A stretch of 64,000 bases of DNA from Hyphomicrobiales bacterium (lineage in GTDB: Bacteria; Pseudomonadota; Alphaproteobacteria; Rhizobiales; Rhizobiaceae): the NCBI GenBank assembly GCA_900473175.1, contig UCKM01000010.1:124001-188000 (forward strand), in the 5' to 3' direction. The notes beneath the pieces were generated by a model. It worked only from the letters and a program-made list of their open reading frames with translations. It searched no databases and had not been told where the DNA came from. The position numbers were made by a program, and so were the translations under genes. Below, one piece after another: positions 33,797-44,249 of the stretch; the stretch's first letter is position 1, and each line of letters begins with the position of its first letter.

Positions 33797-35614
33797 ATGC
33801 TGAAGAAAATCACCGAGGCGCTGGCGATCTTTTTTGCGGTTTGCTGCATGACCGGACCGTCATGGGCCGAGCCCACATATGGAATCGCAATGCATGGCGA
33901 ACCGGCCCTACCCTCCGATTACAAGTTCTTTCCTTACGTCAATCCGGACGCGCCCCAAGGCGGATCGATCACCTATGGCGTGGTCGGCACCTTCGACAGC
34001 CTCAACCCCTTTTTGATCAAGAGCATGCGCACAACAGCCCGCGGCATGTTCGGGGACTCCGAATTCGGCAATCTCGTTTACGAGTCGCTCATGCAAAGAA
34101 GCGCCGACGAGCCATTCACCATGTATGGCTTGCTGGCAGAGAAGGTGGAGACCAATGACGAACGGACATGGGTCGAATTTACGCTCAATCCGAAGGCGAA
34201 ATGGTCCGATGGCCAACCTGTAACTCCGGACGACGTCATCTTCACACTCGACGTTTTGACGAAGAAAGGCCGACCGCCCTTCAGCAGTCGCATGAAGCTC
34301 ATCTCGAAGATCGAGAAGGTTGGCGAGCACGGGGTGCGGTTTACTTTCAATGAGCAGGCCAACAGGGAATTTCCCCTCGTTCTGGCGTTGATGCCGGTAT
34401 TGCCCAAACATGCTGTCAGCATCGATACGTTCGACAGTTCGCCCTTGTCGATCCCCGTGGGCAGTGGTCCTTACGTTGTGTCGCAAGTTCAACCGGGCCA
34501 GCGGATCGTCTTCAAACGCAACTCGGACTATTGGGGAAACGACCTGCCAAGCAGGGTTGGGTTCAACAATTTCGAGACAGTGACGGTCGAATATTTCCGT
34601 AACGATCAGGCACAATTCGAAGCATTCAAGAAAGGTGTTTTCGACGTCTTTCTCGAAGGTGATCCCAACAAGTGGGCAACATCGTATGATTTTCCAGCGG
34701 TGAAGGATGGCCGGGTCGTCAAGGATACCTTTGAGACGAAGTCCCCTGCCAATATGTTCGGCTTTCTTTTCAATGCAAGACGGCCGAAATTTCAGGACAA
34801 GGCAGTGCGGGAAGCACTCGCGCTCATGTTCGACTTCGAGTGGACCAACCGCAACCTTTACGCCGGGCGCTATCAACGCCTGGGCAGCTATTGGCAGGGA
34901 TCCGACTTATCAGCCCTTGGTCGTGCTGCGGATGCCACTGAGCGCGCTCTGTTGGCGCCATACGCTGATGCGGTGGCCGCGGACGTATTGGACGGCACCT
35001 ATGAGCCGGCCCGTACAGACGGAACCGGACGTGACCGCAAGGAGATGAAGCGTGCCTATGATATTCTGGTGGCCCACGGCTACAAAATCGAAAACGAGCA
35101 GATGCTTGATCCGCAAGGCGCGCCCCTGACCTTCGAAATCTTGACACGGTCTGTTGGCGAAGAGCGCCTGGGACTTGCCTACAAGCGAACGCTTGAGCGG
35201 CTAGGTATTGGCGTTACCGTCCGCACAGTCGATGATGCGCAGTACCAGAAGCGCCTGCAGACCTTTGACTATGATGTCATCCTCGGAGCTTATTCGAGCT
35301 CCCTTTCACCTGGGTATGAACAGTTCAGCCGCTGGGGCAGTCAGTCGAAAGATGTTGAAGGCAGCTTCAATTATGCGGGCGTCGCCAGTCCGGCCATTGA
35401 TGCGCTGCTCGATAATATGCTGGCCGTACGGGGGCAGGAAGAATTCGTCAGCACCGTGCGTGCGCTCGACAGGCTATTGATCTCCGGCCATTATATGGTG
35501 CCGATTTACTATCAGCCTGAACAATGGGTAGCCCGGTGGGCGCACCTGAAACATCCCGAAACGACCTCCCTTGTGGGAAACCAGCTGAATAGCTGGTGGT
35601 CGGAAGAACAATAG
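33797..35614 (+). CDS. Family 5 extracellular solute-binding protein (YejA-like peptide binding)
   Basis: About 605 residues from the ATG at 33797 (an ATG at 33773 is an alternative); Sec signal ALAIFFAVCCMTGPSWA. Family motifs: AMHGEPALPSDYKFFPY, KWSDGQPVTPDDVIFTLD, GSGPYVVSQVQPGQRIVFKR and YWGNDLPSR. It should bind oligopeptides or similar in the periplasm. No transporter permeases or ATPase lie beside it in the window, so partners are elsewhere. The DsbA-like gene follows 10 bases later. Confidence 0.9.
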   Translation: MLKKITEALAIFFAVCCMTGPSWAEPTYGIAMHGEPALPSDYKFFPYVNPDAPQGGSITYGVVGTFDSLNPFLIKSMRTTARGMFGDSEFGNLVYESLMQRSADEPFTMYGLLAEKVETNDERTWVEFTLNPKAKWSDGQPVTPDDVIFTLDVLTKKGRPPFSSRMKLISKIEKVGEHGVRFTFNEQANREFPLVLALMPVLPKHAVSIDTFDSSPLSIPVGSGPYVVSQVQPGQRIVFKRNSDYWGNDLPSRVGFNNFETVTVEYFRNDQAQFEAFKKGVFDVFLEGDPNKWATSYDFPAVKDGRVVKDTFETKSPANMFGFLFNARRPKFQDKAVREALALMFDFEWTNRNLYAGRYQRLGSYWQGSDLSALGRAADATERALLAPYADAVAADVLDGTYEPARTDGTGRDRKEMKRAYDILVAHGYKIENEQMLDPQGAPLTFEILTRSVGEERLGLAYKRTLERLGIGVTVRTVDDAQYQKRLQTFDYDVILGAYSSSLSPGYEQFSRWGSQSKDVEGSFNYAGVASPAIDALLDNMLAVRGQEEFVSTVRALDRLLISGHYMVPIYYQPEQWVARWAHLKHPETTSLVGNQLNSWWSEEQ

Positions 35615-35624
35615 GGGCAAGGTC

Positions 35625-36290
35625 ATGACTGACAAGAAGTTCACAATCGACGTCGTGTCGGATGTCGTTTGCCCTTGGTGTTTTCTGGGCAGAAAGCGGC
35701 TTGAAAGTGCACTCGCACTCAATCCTGACCTCGATGTGACGGTGAATTGGCGTCCGTTTCAGTTGGATCCGACCATTCCCCCACAAGGCAAGGACCGCAA
35801 TCGCTACATGCAGGAGAAGTTCGGCAGTTCCGACCGGATTTTTGAGATCCATCAGCAGTTGGTGGAACTCGGCAAGGAAGCAGGTATCGAATTTGATTTC
35901 GATTCCATCCAGGTAAGTCCCAACACGCTGGATGCGCATCGCCTGATCCGCTGGGCGTCACAGGCAAAACCGAACGTTCAAGATGCGTTGGTCGGCATTC
36001 TCTTTTCCTATTATTTTGAGCAAGGAAAGAACATTGGCGCCCATCAAGTGTTGCTCGAGGCGGCAGGGGAAGCCCGAATGGATGTTGCTATCGTCGCCAG
36101 CCTGTTGTCGACGGATGCGGACACCGTCGGCGTGCGGCAGGAAATCGACACTGCCAACCAGATCGGCATACGCGGTGTGCCCTGCTTCATCCTCGATCAG
36201 AAATATGCGGTGATGGGTGCACAGTCGGCCGAAACGCTGGCGGATGCCATCCGCCAGACGGCGGACGGCTTCGAACCTCGACCCGTGTGA
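35625..36290 (+). CDS. DsbA-family oxidoreductase (FrnE-like)
   Basis: A 221-residue cytosolic protein without signal peptide. The CPWC active site is at residues 16-19 (SDVVCPWCFLG), followed by the helical insertion and the cis-Pro region GIRGVPCFILDQKYAV. FrnE-like proteins catalyse thiol-disulfide exchange or isomerisation. It follows the peptide-binding gene with a 10-base gap, likely cotranscribed. Confidence 0.9.
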   Translation: MTDKKFTIDVVSDVVCPWCFLGRKRLESALALNPDLDVTVNWRPFQLDPTIPPQGKDRNRYMQEKFGSSDRIFEIHQQLVELGKEAGIEFDFDSIQVSPNTLDAHRLIRWASQAKPNVQDALVGILFSYYFEQGKNIGAHQVLLEAAGEARMDVAIVASLLSTDADTVGVRQEIDTANQIGIRGVPCFILDQKYAVMGAQSAETLADAIRQTADGFEPRPV

Positions 36291-36297
36291 CCACAGC

Positions 36298-39200
36298 TTA
36301 AGCGGCTTGTGCGAGTTTGGCCAGCTGCGTCATTACGACCGCCGCGCCGTTGAGCCGCGTTTCCGCGGTTGGCCAATCACGTACCAGCACGATGCTCTGG
36401 TCCGGCCGAATCTTTGCCATGGCGCCCTGCTCACCGATCATCTTGACCAATGCGGCGGGATTGTCGAACGTCTTGTTGCGGAACTGGATAACGACACCCT
36501 TGGGTCCCGCATCGAGCTTGTCAACATTAGCACGCCGGCACAGAGCCTTGATGTAGACGATCTTGAGAAGGTGCTGAACTTCCTCCGGCAGCGGCCCAAA
36601 GCGATCAATCAGCTCGGCACCAAAGCCGTCGATGTCCTGCAATTCTTCCAAGTCAGCCAAGCGGCGATAAAGCCCGAGACGCAATTGCAAATCGGGTACG
36701 TAAGTCTCGGGAATCATGACTGCGGTCCCGATGGAAATTTGCGGCGACCAGTGGCCATCCTCGACGTCGCCCGTACCTTTGATCTCCGCCACCGCCTCTT
36801 CAAGCATCTGCTGGTAGAGCTCGAAGCCGACCTCGCGGATATGGCCGGACTGCTCTTCGCCGAGAAGATTGCCGGCACCGCGAATGTCCATGTCGTGGCT
36901 TGCCAGTTGGAAACCGGCGCCGAGCGTGTCGAGCGATTGCAATACCTTGAGTCGGCGCTCGGCCGTCTGGGTCAGCAGCTTGTGTGCCGGGAGTGTGAAC
37001 AGCGCATAGGCGCGCTGCTTCGAGCGGCCGACACGGCCACGTAGCTGGTAGAGTTGCGACAGTCCGAACATGTCGGCTCGGTGGATGATCAGCGTGTTGG
37101 CAGTCGGAATATCGAGGCCGGACTCAACGATCGTCGTTGACAAGAGCACGTCGTATTGCCCGTCATAGAAGGCGTTCATGATGTCGTCGAGTTCCCCCGG
37201 CGCCATCTGGCCGTGGGCCAATGCGACCTTCAACTCTGGCACCTGCGCATCAAGGAACTCCTTGATGTCGGCGAGATCCGAAATGCGTGGACAGACGTAG
37301 AAGCTCTGCCCGCCGCGATAGCGTTCGCGCAGCAGCGTTTCGCGAATGACGAGTGGGTCGAAGGGCGACACGAAAGTGCGGACAGCCATGCGGTCGACTG
37401 GCGGCGTAGTAATCAGGGACAATTCGCGAACGCCAGTCAAGGCAAGTTGCAGCGTGCGCGGAATTGGCGTTGCTGAAAGCGTCAGCACATGGACGTCCGA
37501 CTTGAGCTCTTTAAGGCGTTCCTTGTGTTTCACGCCGAAATGTTGCTCTTCGTCAATGATCAACAGGCCGAGATTCTTGAACTTGACACCCTGGCCAAGC
37601 AGCGCGTGCGTGCCGACGGCGATATCGACCTGACCTTCGGCAATGCCCTTCTTATTTTCAGCAAGATCTTTCGAACCAACCAGACGCGACGCCTGCGCGA
37701 CATTAACCGGCAGACCCTGGAAACGCGACGAAAACGTCTTGAAATGCTGGCGCGAGAGCAAGGTCGTCGGCACAACGACTGCCACCTGGACCCCATTCAT
37801 CGCCGCGACGAATGCGGCACGCAGTGCAACCTCAGTCTTTCCGAAGCCGACATCACCGCAAATGAGCCGATCCATTGGCTTTCCGGCGGCCAGGTCATCT
37901 ATCACAGCGTCGATCGCGCGATCCTGGTCCTCGGTCTCATCATAGGGGAAGCGCGCCGCAAACTCTCCATAAAGTCCATCGGGCGCTGTCAGAACCGGTG
38001 CGCCGCGCATCTGCCGCTCTGCCGCGATCTTTATGAGATGTCCTGCGATATCCAGCAACCGTTTTTTGAGCTTTGCCTTGCGTGCCTGCCATGCACCCCC
38101 TCCGAGCTTATCCAGGACAGCAGTTGAGGTTTCCGATCCAAATCGTGACAATAGTTCGATATTTTCCACTGGCAGGAACAAGCGGTCATCGCCCGCATAG
38201 TGGAGTTCGAGGCAATCATGCGGCGCACCCGCGGCGGTTATTGTCTTCAATCCTATGAAGCGTCCGATCCCGTGATCGACGTGAACGACGATGTCGCCAG
38301 CATTCATTGCTGCAACCTCGCTGATAAAATCCCGGTCGCGCTTTCGCCGCTTGGAGTGGCGGATCAGCCTGTCGCCGAGTATGTCCTGTTCGGCGACGAC
38401 AACGAGTTCACCGGCATCGAAACCCGTCTCAAGCGAAAGAACGCCCGCCGTGATCTTGTCTCGCGCCAGCGCTTTGACCGTTCTGAGATCATCAACCAGC
38501 TCGATCTTCTCGAGGCCATGTTCATTCAATACCTGCACGAGACGATCGCGCGTGCCCTCGCTCCATGCTGCGACGAGCACCTTCTTGCCTGCGGCGCGCT
38601 CATCGGCAATGTGTTTCACCACACTGTCGAAGACGTTGGTGTCTTTAGCGGTTCGTTCCTCAACGAAAGTGCGTCCTCGGTGTGCACCAGCATGGACGAC
38701 CGAGCGCCCCGTCACAAACGGAGCATCGAACGGCGTAAAATCGATCCGCATGCCTGAAGCAATTGCGGCCGCCTCGACCTGATCGGGTCTCAGATAGAGC
38801 GAGCCCGGGTCGACGGGCTTGTAAGGAATGGAATCCCCCGGTTCCTTGCCGTGGGACTGACGTTTGCGTGCCTCATAGTGATCGAGAACCATCTTGTGGC
38901 GCTCGGCCATGGATTCGTGAGAGAGGTGGTCGAATACCACCGGCATGTTGCCCGCGTGATCGAATACGGTCTCAAGCCCGTCATAGAACAGCGGCAGCCA
39001 ATGTTCCATGCCGGCAAAGCGACGGCCTTCAGAAATCGACTGATACAGCGCGTCGTCGCGGGATGGAGCCCCGAACTTCTTCACATAGTTCGAGCGGAAA
39101 TGGCTGATGAGATCGGGCGAGAGCGTAATCTCGCTCATAGGCTGCATCGAGAATTCAGTCCTCTGGCTCGAGGTCCGTTGTGAAGCCGGGTCGAAAGTTC

Positions 39201-39798
39201 TTATCGTCTCAAGCGTATCACCAAAAAAGTCGAGCCTGATCGGCTCCTCGGCGCCAGGCGCGAACAGATCAAGGATGCCGCCGCGCACCGCATATTCGCC
39301 AATATCGCGAACGGTTGGCACGCGTTCAAAGCCATTGTTTTCAAGCCGTTGAACAAGTGAATTCATGTCAATTCTATTGCCGGGCTTTGCCATGAAAAGC
39401 TGTTCAGCAAGGATCCTTCGTGGTGGAAGCTTCTGCAAAACGGCGTTGGCCGTCGCAAGAATTACCGCCGGATGCTTGCGTTCACGCAGCGCAGCCAGAT
39501 CTGCCAATGCCGCGAGCCGGCGCGCCGATGTGTCGGCGCCGGGGGACACGCGATCATAGGGAAGACAATCCCAGGCTGGCAACTGCAGTACCGGCAGGTC
39601 AGGCTGGACGAAATTCAACACCTGTTCGAGGTCCGCAACGCGCTGGCCGTCGCGGGCTATGAACAGGACTGGACCACCCGCGCCGGCCTCGGCAACGACT
39701 TTAGCCAGCGCAAAAGCCTCGTAACCATCGACGACGCCGTCAATGACGACGTGTCCCTTGGCGTCGGGTTTCAGTCCAAGTTTGGAGAAAGCAGTCAT
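36298..39798 (-). CDS. mfd: Transcription-repair coupling factor Mfd
   Basis: A 1166-residue translocase. N-terminal UvrB-like region, then RNA-polymerase interaction domain (HVDHGIGRFIGLK near residue 515), the RecG-like motor with GDVGFGKTEVALR (Walker A), DEEQHFGVKHKERL and motif VI FGLSQLYQLRGRVGRS, and C-terminal TRCF domain. Mfd displaces stalled RNA polymerase and recruits UvrA. It is followed 7 bases upstream by sdhE in the same direction, as in other Rhizobiales. Confidence 0.98.
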   Translation of the reverse strand: MTAFSKLGLKPDAKGHVVIDGVVDGYEAFALAKVVAEAGAGGPVLFIARDGQRVADLEQVLNFVQPDLPVLQLPAWDCLPYDRVSPGADTSARRLAALADLAALRERKHPAVILATANAVLQKLPPRRILAEQLFMAKPGNRIDMNSLVQRLENNGFERVPTVRDIGEYAVRGGILDLFAPGAEEPIRLDFFGDTLETIRTFDPASQRTSSQRTEFSMQPMSEITLSPDLISHFRSNYVKKFGAPSRDDALYQSISEGRRFAGMEHWLPLFYDGLETVFDHAGNMPVVFDHLSHESMAERHKMVLDHYEARKRQSHGKEPGDSIPYKPVDPGSLYLRPDQVEAAAIASGMRIDFTPFDAPFVTGRSVVHAGAHRGRTFVEERTAKDTNVFDSVVKHIADERAAGKKVLVAAWSEGTRDRLVQVLNEHGLEKIELVDDLRTVKALARDKITAGVLSLETGFDAGELVVVAEQDILGDRLIRHSKRRKRDRDFISEVAAMNAGDIVVHVDHGIGRFIGLKTITAAGAPHDCLELHYAGDDRLFLPVENIELLSRFGSETSTAVLDKLGGGAWQARKAKLKKRLLDIAGHLIKIAAERQMRGAPVLTAPDGLYGEFAARFPYDETEDQDRAIDAVIDDLAAGKPMDRLICGDVGFGKTEVALRAAFVAAMNGVQVAVVVPTTLLSRQHFKTFSSRFQGLPVNVAQASRLVGSKDLAENKKGIAEGQVDIAVGTHALLGQGVKFKNLGLLIIDEEQHFGVKHKERLKELKSDVHVLTLSATPIPRTLQLALTGVRELSLITTPPVDRMAVRTFVSPFDPLVIRETLLRERYRGGQSFYVCPRISDLADIKEFLDAQVPELKVALAHGQMAPGELDDIMNAFYDGQYDVLLSTTIVESGLDIPTANTLIIHRADMFGLSQLYQLRGRVGRSKQRAYALFTLPAHKLLTQTAERRLKVLQSLDTLGAGFQLASHDMDIRGAGNLLGEEQSGHIREVGFELYQQMLEEAVAEIKGTGDVEDGHWSPQISIGTAVMIPETYVPDLQLRLGLYRRLADLEELQDIDGFGAELIDRFGPLPEEVQHLLKIVYIKALCRRANVDKLDAGPKGVVIQFRNKTFDNPAALVKMIGEQGAMAKIRPDQSIVLVRDWPTAETRLNGAAVVMTQLAKLAQAA

Positions 39799-39805
39799 CT
39801 GGATT

Positions 39806-40093
39806 TCAGAATTTCATCTCTTTGCGGGAAGCGACGATCTTGTGGAAGGTCTGCGTATCGAATTCGGCGGGGACGGCAGCCTCACCTGTAACCCATTGCA
39901 ACAGGTCCCGGTCAAGTGCTTCCATCAATGCTTCATATTGGTCTAGTTCGTCGCTGGACAAGCTATCAATATGCGCATCGGCAAATTGCCCGAGAATCAG
40001 ATCCATCTCGCGCATGCCGCGATGCCAGGACCTGAAGAGCAGTTTGCGTTGCCGCGCAGGCAGATCGGCGGTGGTGCGACTGCTTCCAGTCAT
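39806..40093 (-). CDS. sdhE: Succinate dehydrogenase assembly factor 2 (SdhE/DUF339)
   Basis: A 95-residue protein starting MTGSSRTTADLPARQRKLLF (GGAG upstream). The RGMREMDLILG tract is the SdhE hallmark (RG motif) and DQYEALMEALDRDLLQW matches the rest. It assists covalent flavinylation of SdhA. It lies directly before mfd on the same strand. Confidence 0.92.
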   Translation of the reverse strand: MTGSSRTTADLPARQRKLLFRSWHRGMREMDLILGQFADAHIDSLSSDELDQYEALMEALDRDLLQWVTGEAAVPAEFDTQTFHKIVASRKEMKF

Positions 40094-40209
40094 GGGTGGC
40101 TCCGTGTTCAGGCATATTGTGCGTTCCCCGGGTGGGCGCTGGTGGGTATAGCCTGCCTTGCTGCATCTGTCAGCCTTGCAACGCACATTGGAAACGCTAA
40201 ACCTTACAT

Positions 40210-42318
40210 ATGCGCCCATCCTTGCTCGATCCCCTCTTCGCCTCCGTTCGCTCGCTATCCGGCATTGGACCGAAAGTATCGGGCCTTCTCGCTACGCTGC
40301 TTGGTACGCAGCCGCCGGGGGCAGAGCCGCGCGTTGGCAATCTGGTCTATTTGCCGCCGCACAGTGTCATCGACCGGCGTAACCGCCCGGGAATCGCCTA
40401 TGCACCGGAAGGCGCGATTGTTACGCTGGAGGTGCGGATCGACCGCCACCAGCCTTCGCCAAGCGGACGCAGCAACGTTCCGTACCGGGTATATGCCCAT
40501 GATGATACGGGTGAAATCGGCCTCACATTTTTTCATGCCAAGCAAGCTTGGCTCGAAAGAAGCCTCCCCATCGGTGAGACAATTATCATTTCAGGCAAGA
40601 TGGAATGGTTCAATGGCCGCCCGACAATGGTGCACCCGGATCACATCGCGAATATCGCCGATGCAGCGTCCCTGCCGCTGGTGGAACCCGTCTATCCGCT
40701 GACAGCGGGACTGTCACCAAAAGTGCTGGCGCGCGCGGTTGATGAGGCTTTGACCAAGGCGCCCGCTTTGCCGGAATGGATCGATGCGCCGGTCCTCGAA
40801 AAATATGGACTTCCATCGCACCGCCAGGCTTTGCAGACCCTGCATAATCCACATGACCCGCAGGATATCGCCCTGGATAACCCCGCCCGTCAGCGACTTG
40901 CCTATGATGAGTTTCTAGCCGGACAACTGGCGCTAGCCCTGGTCCGGCAGAAAACGCGACGGCTTTCGGGCAGGAAGCTGGAGGGTAACGGCAATCTTAA
41001 GGCGAAGATAATTGCCGCCTTACCTTATTCGCTCACCAAATCGCAGGAGCAGGCAATCAAGGAAATCATCAGCGATCTGCGCCAACCCGACCGCATGCTG
41101 CGGCTATTGCAGGGCGATGTCGGCTCCGGCAAGACCGTCGTCGGGCTCCTCGCCATGGCGCATGCTGCGGAAGCTGGCGGGCAATCGGCGCTCATGGTGC
41201 CAACGGAAGTTCTCGCGCGGCAGCATTTCGCCACGATTGCGCCGCTGGCAGAAAGAGGTGGTCTGCGGGTAGCGCTGCTCACAGGGCGCGAGAAGGGCCG
41301 AGAACGCGAGGAAATCCTGGCGGGTCTGCGTTCTGGTGCCATTCACATTATCGTCGGCACCCATGCCTTGTTTCAGGAGAAAGTTGAATATCATGATCTC
41401 GTCCTGGTCATTGTCGATGAGCAGCACCGGTTCGGCGTGCATCAGCGTCTGCTGCTGACATCGAAGGGCACTGCGCCGGACATGCTCGTGATGACCGCGA
41501 CGCCAATTCCGCGCACCTTGGTACTCACCGCTTTCGGCGACATGGATGTGTCAAAGCTTACTGAAAAGCCGGCGGGCCGGCGGCCGATTGCGACTGCAAT
41601 TCTCCCGATGGAGCGGCTAAGCGAAATCGTCGACCGCATGCGCATAGCCATCAATGAAGGTCAGAAGGTTTACTGGATCTGCCCGCTTGTGGAAGAGTCG
41701 GAGGTGAGCGAGCTCATCTCGGCCGAGGAGCGTTACGAGTCGCTGAAACCCCTGCTCGGCGCGCGCATTGGTCTTGTGCATGGCAGAATGAACGGGCAGG
41801 AAAAAGACGCCGCGATGCTCGCGTTCAAGAATGGTGAAACGCGATTGCTGGTCGCAACCACAGTCATCGAAGTGGGTGTCGATGTGCCTGACGCAACCAT
41901 CATCGTCATTGAACATGCCGAGCGCTTTGGCCTCGCCCAACTGCATCAGCTGCGTGGGCGCGTCGGTCGCGGAGACAAGCCTTCGACCTGCCTTTTGCTC
42001 TATAAGGGACCGCTCGGCGAGGTTGCGCAAGCGCGGCTCAAGATCATGCGCGAGACTGAGGATGGTTTCCGTATTGCTGAGGAAGATCTGAAACTGCGCG
42101 GCGAAGGCGAACTATTGGGCACCCGCCAATCGGGGACGCCCGGCTTTCGGCTCGCCAGTATCGAAGCCCACCAGGAGTTCCTTGAGATCGCTCGCAAGGA
42201 CGCGCGCTACGTCCTGACGCGCGATCCCGAACTGCAAACCAAGCGTGGGGAAGCGCTCCGCATCCTGCTTTACCTCTTCGAGCGCGACGAAGCCATCCGG
42301 CTGCTGCGAGCCGGATAG
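40210..42318 (+). CDS. recG: ATP-dependent DNA helicase RecG
   Basis: A 702-residue SF2 helicase: N-terminal wedge domain, then GDVGSGKTVVGLLAMAH, DEQHRFGVHQR, MTATPIPRTLVLT, and motif VI RFGLAQLHQLRGRVGRG, with the C-terminal TRG region (GEGELLGTRQSG). RecG remodels stalled forks and Holliday junctions. It is divergent from sdhE-mfd and convergent with glmS, with no space between the two stops. Confidence 0.97.
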   Translation: MRPSLLDPLFASVRSLSGIGPKVSGLLATLLGTQPPGAEPRVGNLVYLPPHSVIDRRNRPGIAYAPEGAIVTLEVRIDRHQPSPSGRSNVPYRVYAHDDTGEIGLTFFHAKQAWLERSLPIGETIIISGKMEWFNGRPTMVHPDHIANIADAASLPLVEPVYPLTAGLSPKVLARAVDEALTKAPALPEWIDAPVLEKYGLPSHRQALQTLHNPHDPQDIALDNPARQRLAYDEFLAGQLALALVRQKTRRLSGRKLEGNGNLKAKIIAALPYSLTKSQEQAIKEIISDLRQPDRMLRLLQGDVGSGKTVVGLLAMAHAAEAGGQSALMVPTEVLARQHFATIAPLAERGGLRVALLTGREKGREREEILAGLRSGAIHIIVGTHALFQEKVEYHDLVLVIVDEQHRFGVHQRLLLTSKGTAPDMLVMTATPIPRTLVLTAFGDMDVSKLTEKPAGRRPIATAILPMERLSEIVDRMRIAINEGQKVYWICPLVEESEVSELISAEERYESLKPLLGARIGLVHGRMNGQEKDAAMLAFKNGETRLLVATTVIEVGVDVPDATIIVIEHAERFGLAQLHQLRGRVGRGDKPSTCLLLYKGPLGEVAQARLKIMRETEDGFRIAEEDLKLRGEGELLGTRQSGTPGFRLASIEAHQEFLEIARKDARYVLTRDPELQTKRGEALRILLYLFERDEAIRLLRAG

Positions 42319-44142
42319 TTACTCGACGGTGACTGATTTGGCCAGATTGCGCGGCTGGTCAACGTCCGTGCCCATGAAGACTGCCGTATAATAAGCCAAC
42401 ATCTGAATCGGCAGCGCATAGATAATCGGCGCGATGATCTCCGGCATGTCAGGCAACACGATGGTATGCATCGTCTTCAAGGTGCTCGCCGCCGCACCCT
42501 TTTCATCGGTGATCAATATGATCTTGCCACCGCGTGCCGCCACTTCCTGCATGTTGGACACGGTTTTTTCGAACCAGTGGTCGTAGGGCGCGATTACGAT
42601 AACCGGCATGGACTCGTCAATGAGTGCGATCGGACCATGTTTCAGCTCGCCCGCGGCATATCCTTCGGCATGGATATAGGAGATTTCCTTGAGCTTGAGC
42701 GCTCCTTCGAGCGCCAGCGGGAAACTGGTGCCACGGCCAAGATAGAGCACGTGCTTGACTTGGCTTAGGTCCCGGCTGATCGCTTCGATCTGTTCTTCCA
42801 ATCGCAAGGCCTGATTGGCAAAGCGCGGGATTTCGGCAAGCTCGCGTACAAGCTGGCGCTCTTCCTGCTCGTCGATCGTGCCGCGCATTTTGCCGGCCGC
42901 AACAGCGAGCGACGCCAGCACCGACAATTGACACGTGAAAGCCTTGGTCGATGCGACGCCGACCTCGGGCCCCGCCAGTGTCGGGAAAACCGTATGGGAT
43001 TCACGCGCCATCGTCGATTCCTTGACGTTGACGATGGTGCCGACGGTCAGGCCCTGCTGTTTGCAGTAGCGGAGTGAAGCCAAAGTATCGGCTGTTTCAC
43101 CAGACTGTGAAACGAACAGCGCCAGGCTGTCCTTCGACAGCGGCATCTCGCGATAACGGAACTCGGAAGCAACATCGATATCGACCGGCAGCCGCGCAAT
43201 GCGCTCGAACCAGTATTTGCCGATAAGACCGGCGTAATACGCCGTGCCGCAGGCCGAGGCGGCAATGCGGTCGACCTTGCTGAAATCAACCGGCGCAGCG
43301 CCCGCGCGCACGGTGCCATTGGCGAAATCGAGGTAATTCGCCAGAGTATGAGAGATCACTTCGGGCTGCTCATGGATCTCCTTTTCCATGAAATGCCGGT
43401 GGTTACCCTTGCTGACCAGAAACGCGGTGCCAGCCGATTTTTGAACAGGGCGTTCGACAACCGTGCCGGACTCGTCATAGATCACCACGCCCTTGCGCGT
43501 GAGGACTGCCCAATCGCCGTCTTCGAGATATGCCAGATTGTCGGTGAAAGGCGCAAGGGCAATGGCATCCGAGCCAAGGTACATCTCACCCTCGCCGTAG
43601 CCCACCGCGAGCGGCGGTCCGTTACGGGCGGCAACCAGCAGATCCTCTTCACCCTTGAACATGATGGCGATGGCAAAAGCACCGCGCAGTTGTGGCAAGG
43701 TCTGGCGCACCGCTTCTACCGGTGTAAGCCCGCGGTCAAGCGCTCGGGTTACCAGATGCGCTACGGTTTCCGTATCGGTTTCAGTCTCGAACCGGTATCC
43801 GTCCGCTTCGAGCATCGCCCGCAATTCGGCAAAGTTCTCGATGATGCCGTTGTGAATGACCGCAAGGCGCGGTGTCGTGTGGGGATGGGCGTTACGCACC
43901 GTTGGCGCGCCATGCGTCGCCCAGCGCGTATGGCCGAGACCGATCGTTCCGCCGAGAGGATTTTCCTTCAGCAACTTGTCGAGATTGGCAAGCTTGCCTT
44001 CGGCGCGACGGCGATCGAGCACCCCATGGTCGAGCGTTGCCACACCAGCGGAATCGTAGCCGCGATATTCAAGTCGCTTCAGCGCATCCACAAGCAGCGG
44101 CGCAACCTGCTCCCGGCCGATAATTCCAACAATCCCGCACAT
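42319..44142 (-). CDS. glmS: Glutamine-fructose-6-phosphate aminotransferase GlmS
   Basis: A 607-residue enzyme starting MCGIVGIIG with the Cys1 glutaminase nucleophile after Met removal. Two SIS domains carry SACGTAYYAG and VSQSGETADTLA, then STKAFTCQLSVLA, and the end LAKSVTVE is the conserved C-tail needed for F6P binding. Makes glucosamine-6-phosphate for peptidoglycan and LPS. It follows glmU in the same direction with about 107 bases between. No glmS ribozyme structure was noticed. Confidence 0.98.
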   Translation of the reverse strand: MCGIVGIIGREQVAPLLVDALKRLEYRGYDSAGVATLDHGVLDRRRAEGKLANLDKLLKENPLGGTIGLGHTRWATHGAPTVRNAHPHTTPRLAVIHNGIIENFAELRAMLEADGYRFETETDTETVAHLVTRALDRGLTPVEAVRQTLPQLRGAFAIAIMFKGEEDLLVAARNGPPLAVGYGEGEMYLGSDAIALAPFTDNLAYLEDGDWAVLTRKGVVIYDESGTVVERPVQKSAGTAFLVSKGNHRHFMEKEIHEQPEVISHTLANYLDFANGTVRAGAAPVDFSKVDRIAASACGTAYYAGLIGKYWFERIARLPVDIDVASEFRYREMPLSKDSLALFVSQSGETADTLASLRYCKQQGLTVGTIVNVKESTMARESHTVFPTLAGPEVGVASTKAFTCQLSVLASLAVAAGKMRGTIDEQEERQLVRELAEIPRFANQALRLEEQIEAISRDLSQVKHVLYLGRGTSFPLALEGALKLKEISYIHAEGYAAGELKHGPIALIDESMPVIVIAPYDHWFEKTVSNMQEVAARGGKIILITDEKGAAASTLKTMHTIVLPDMPEIIAPIIYALPIQMLAYYTAVFMGTDVDQPRNLAKSVTVE

Positions 44143-44249
44143 GCGATACTCCGATGCCCCAAGCTTTTATGCTCCTGCCTTATGGCGAATCCACCATGAC
44201 AGAAAGTCACTTTCCGTTGCGCAATCTTGCACGAACAAAAAGGTGTTAT

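Noticed and set aside
33908-34876. 322-residue minus-strand frame over the solute-binding protein
   Set aside because: Antisense shadow created by high GC content at third positions; no motif.
43348-44199. 283-residue plus-strand frame over glmS
   Set aside because: Antisense to a universally conserved gene; no independent start signals.
44143-44249. Possible glmS ribozyme or riboswitch in the glmU-glmS gap
   Set aside because: The gap is only 107 bases and no conserved ribozyme core was seen by eye.
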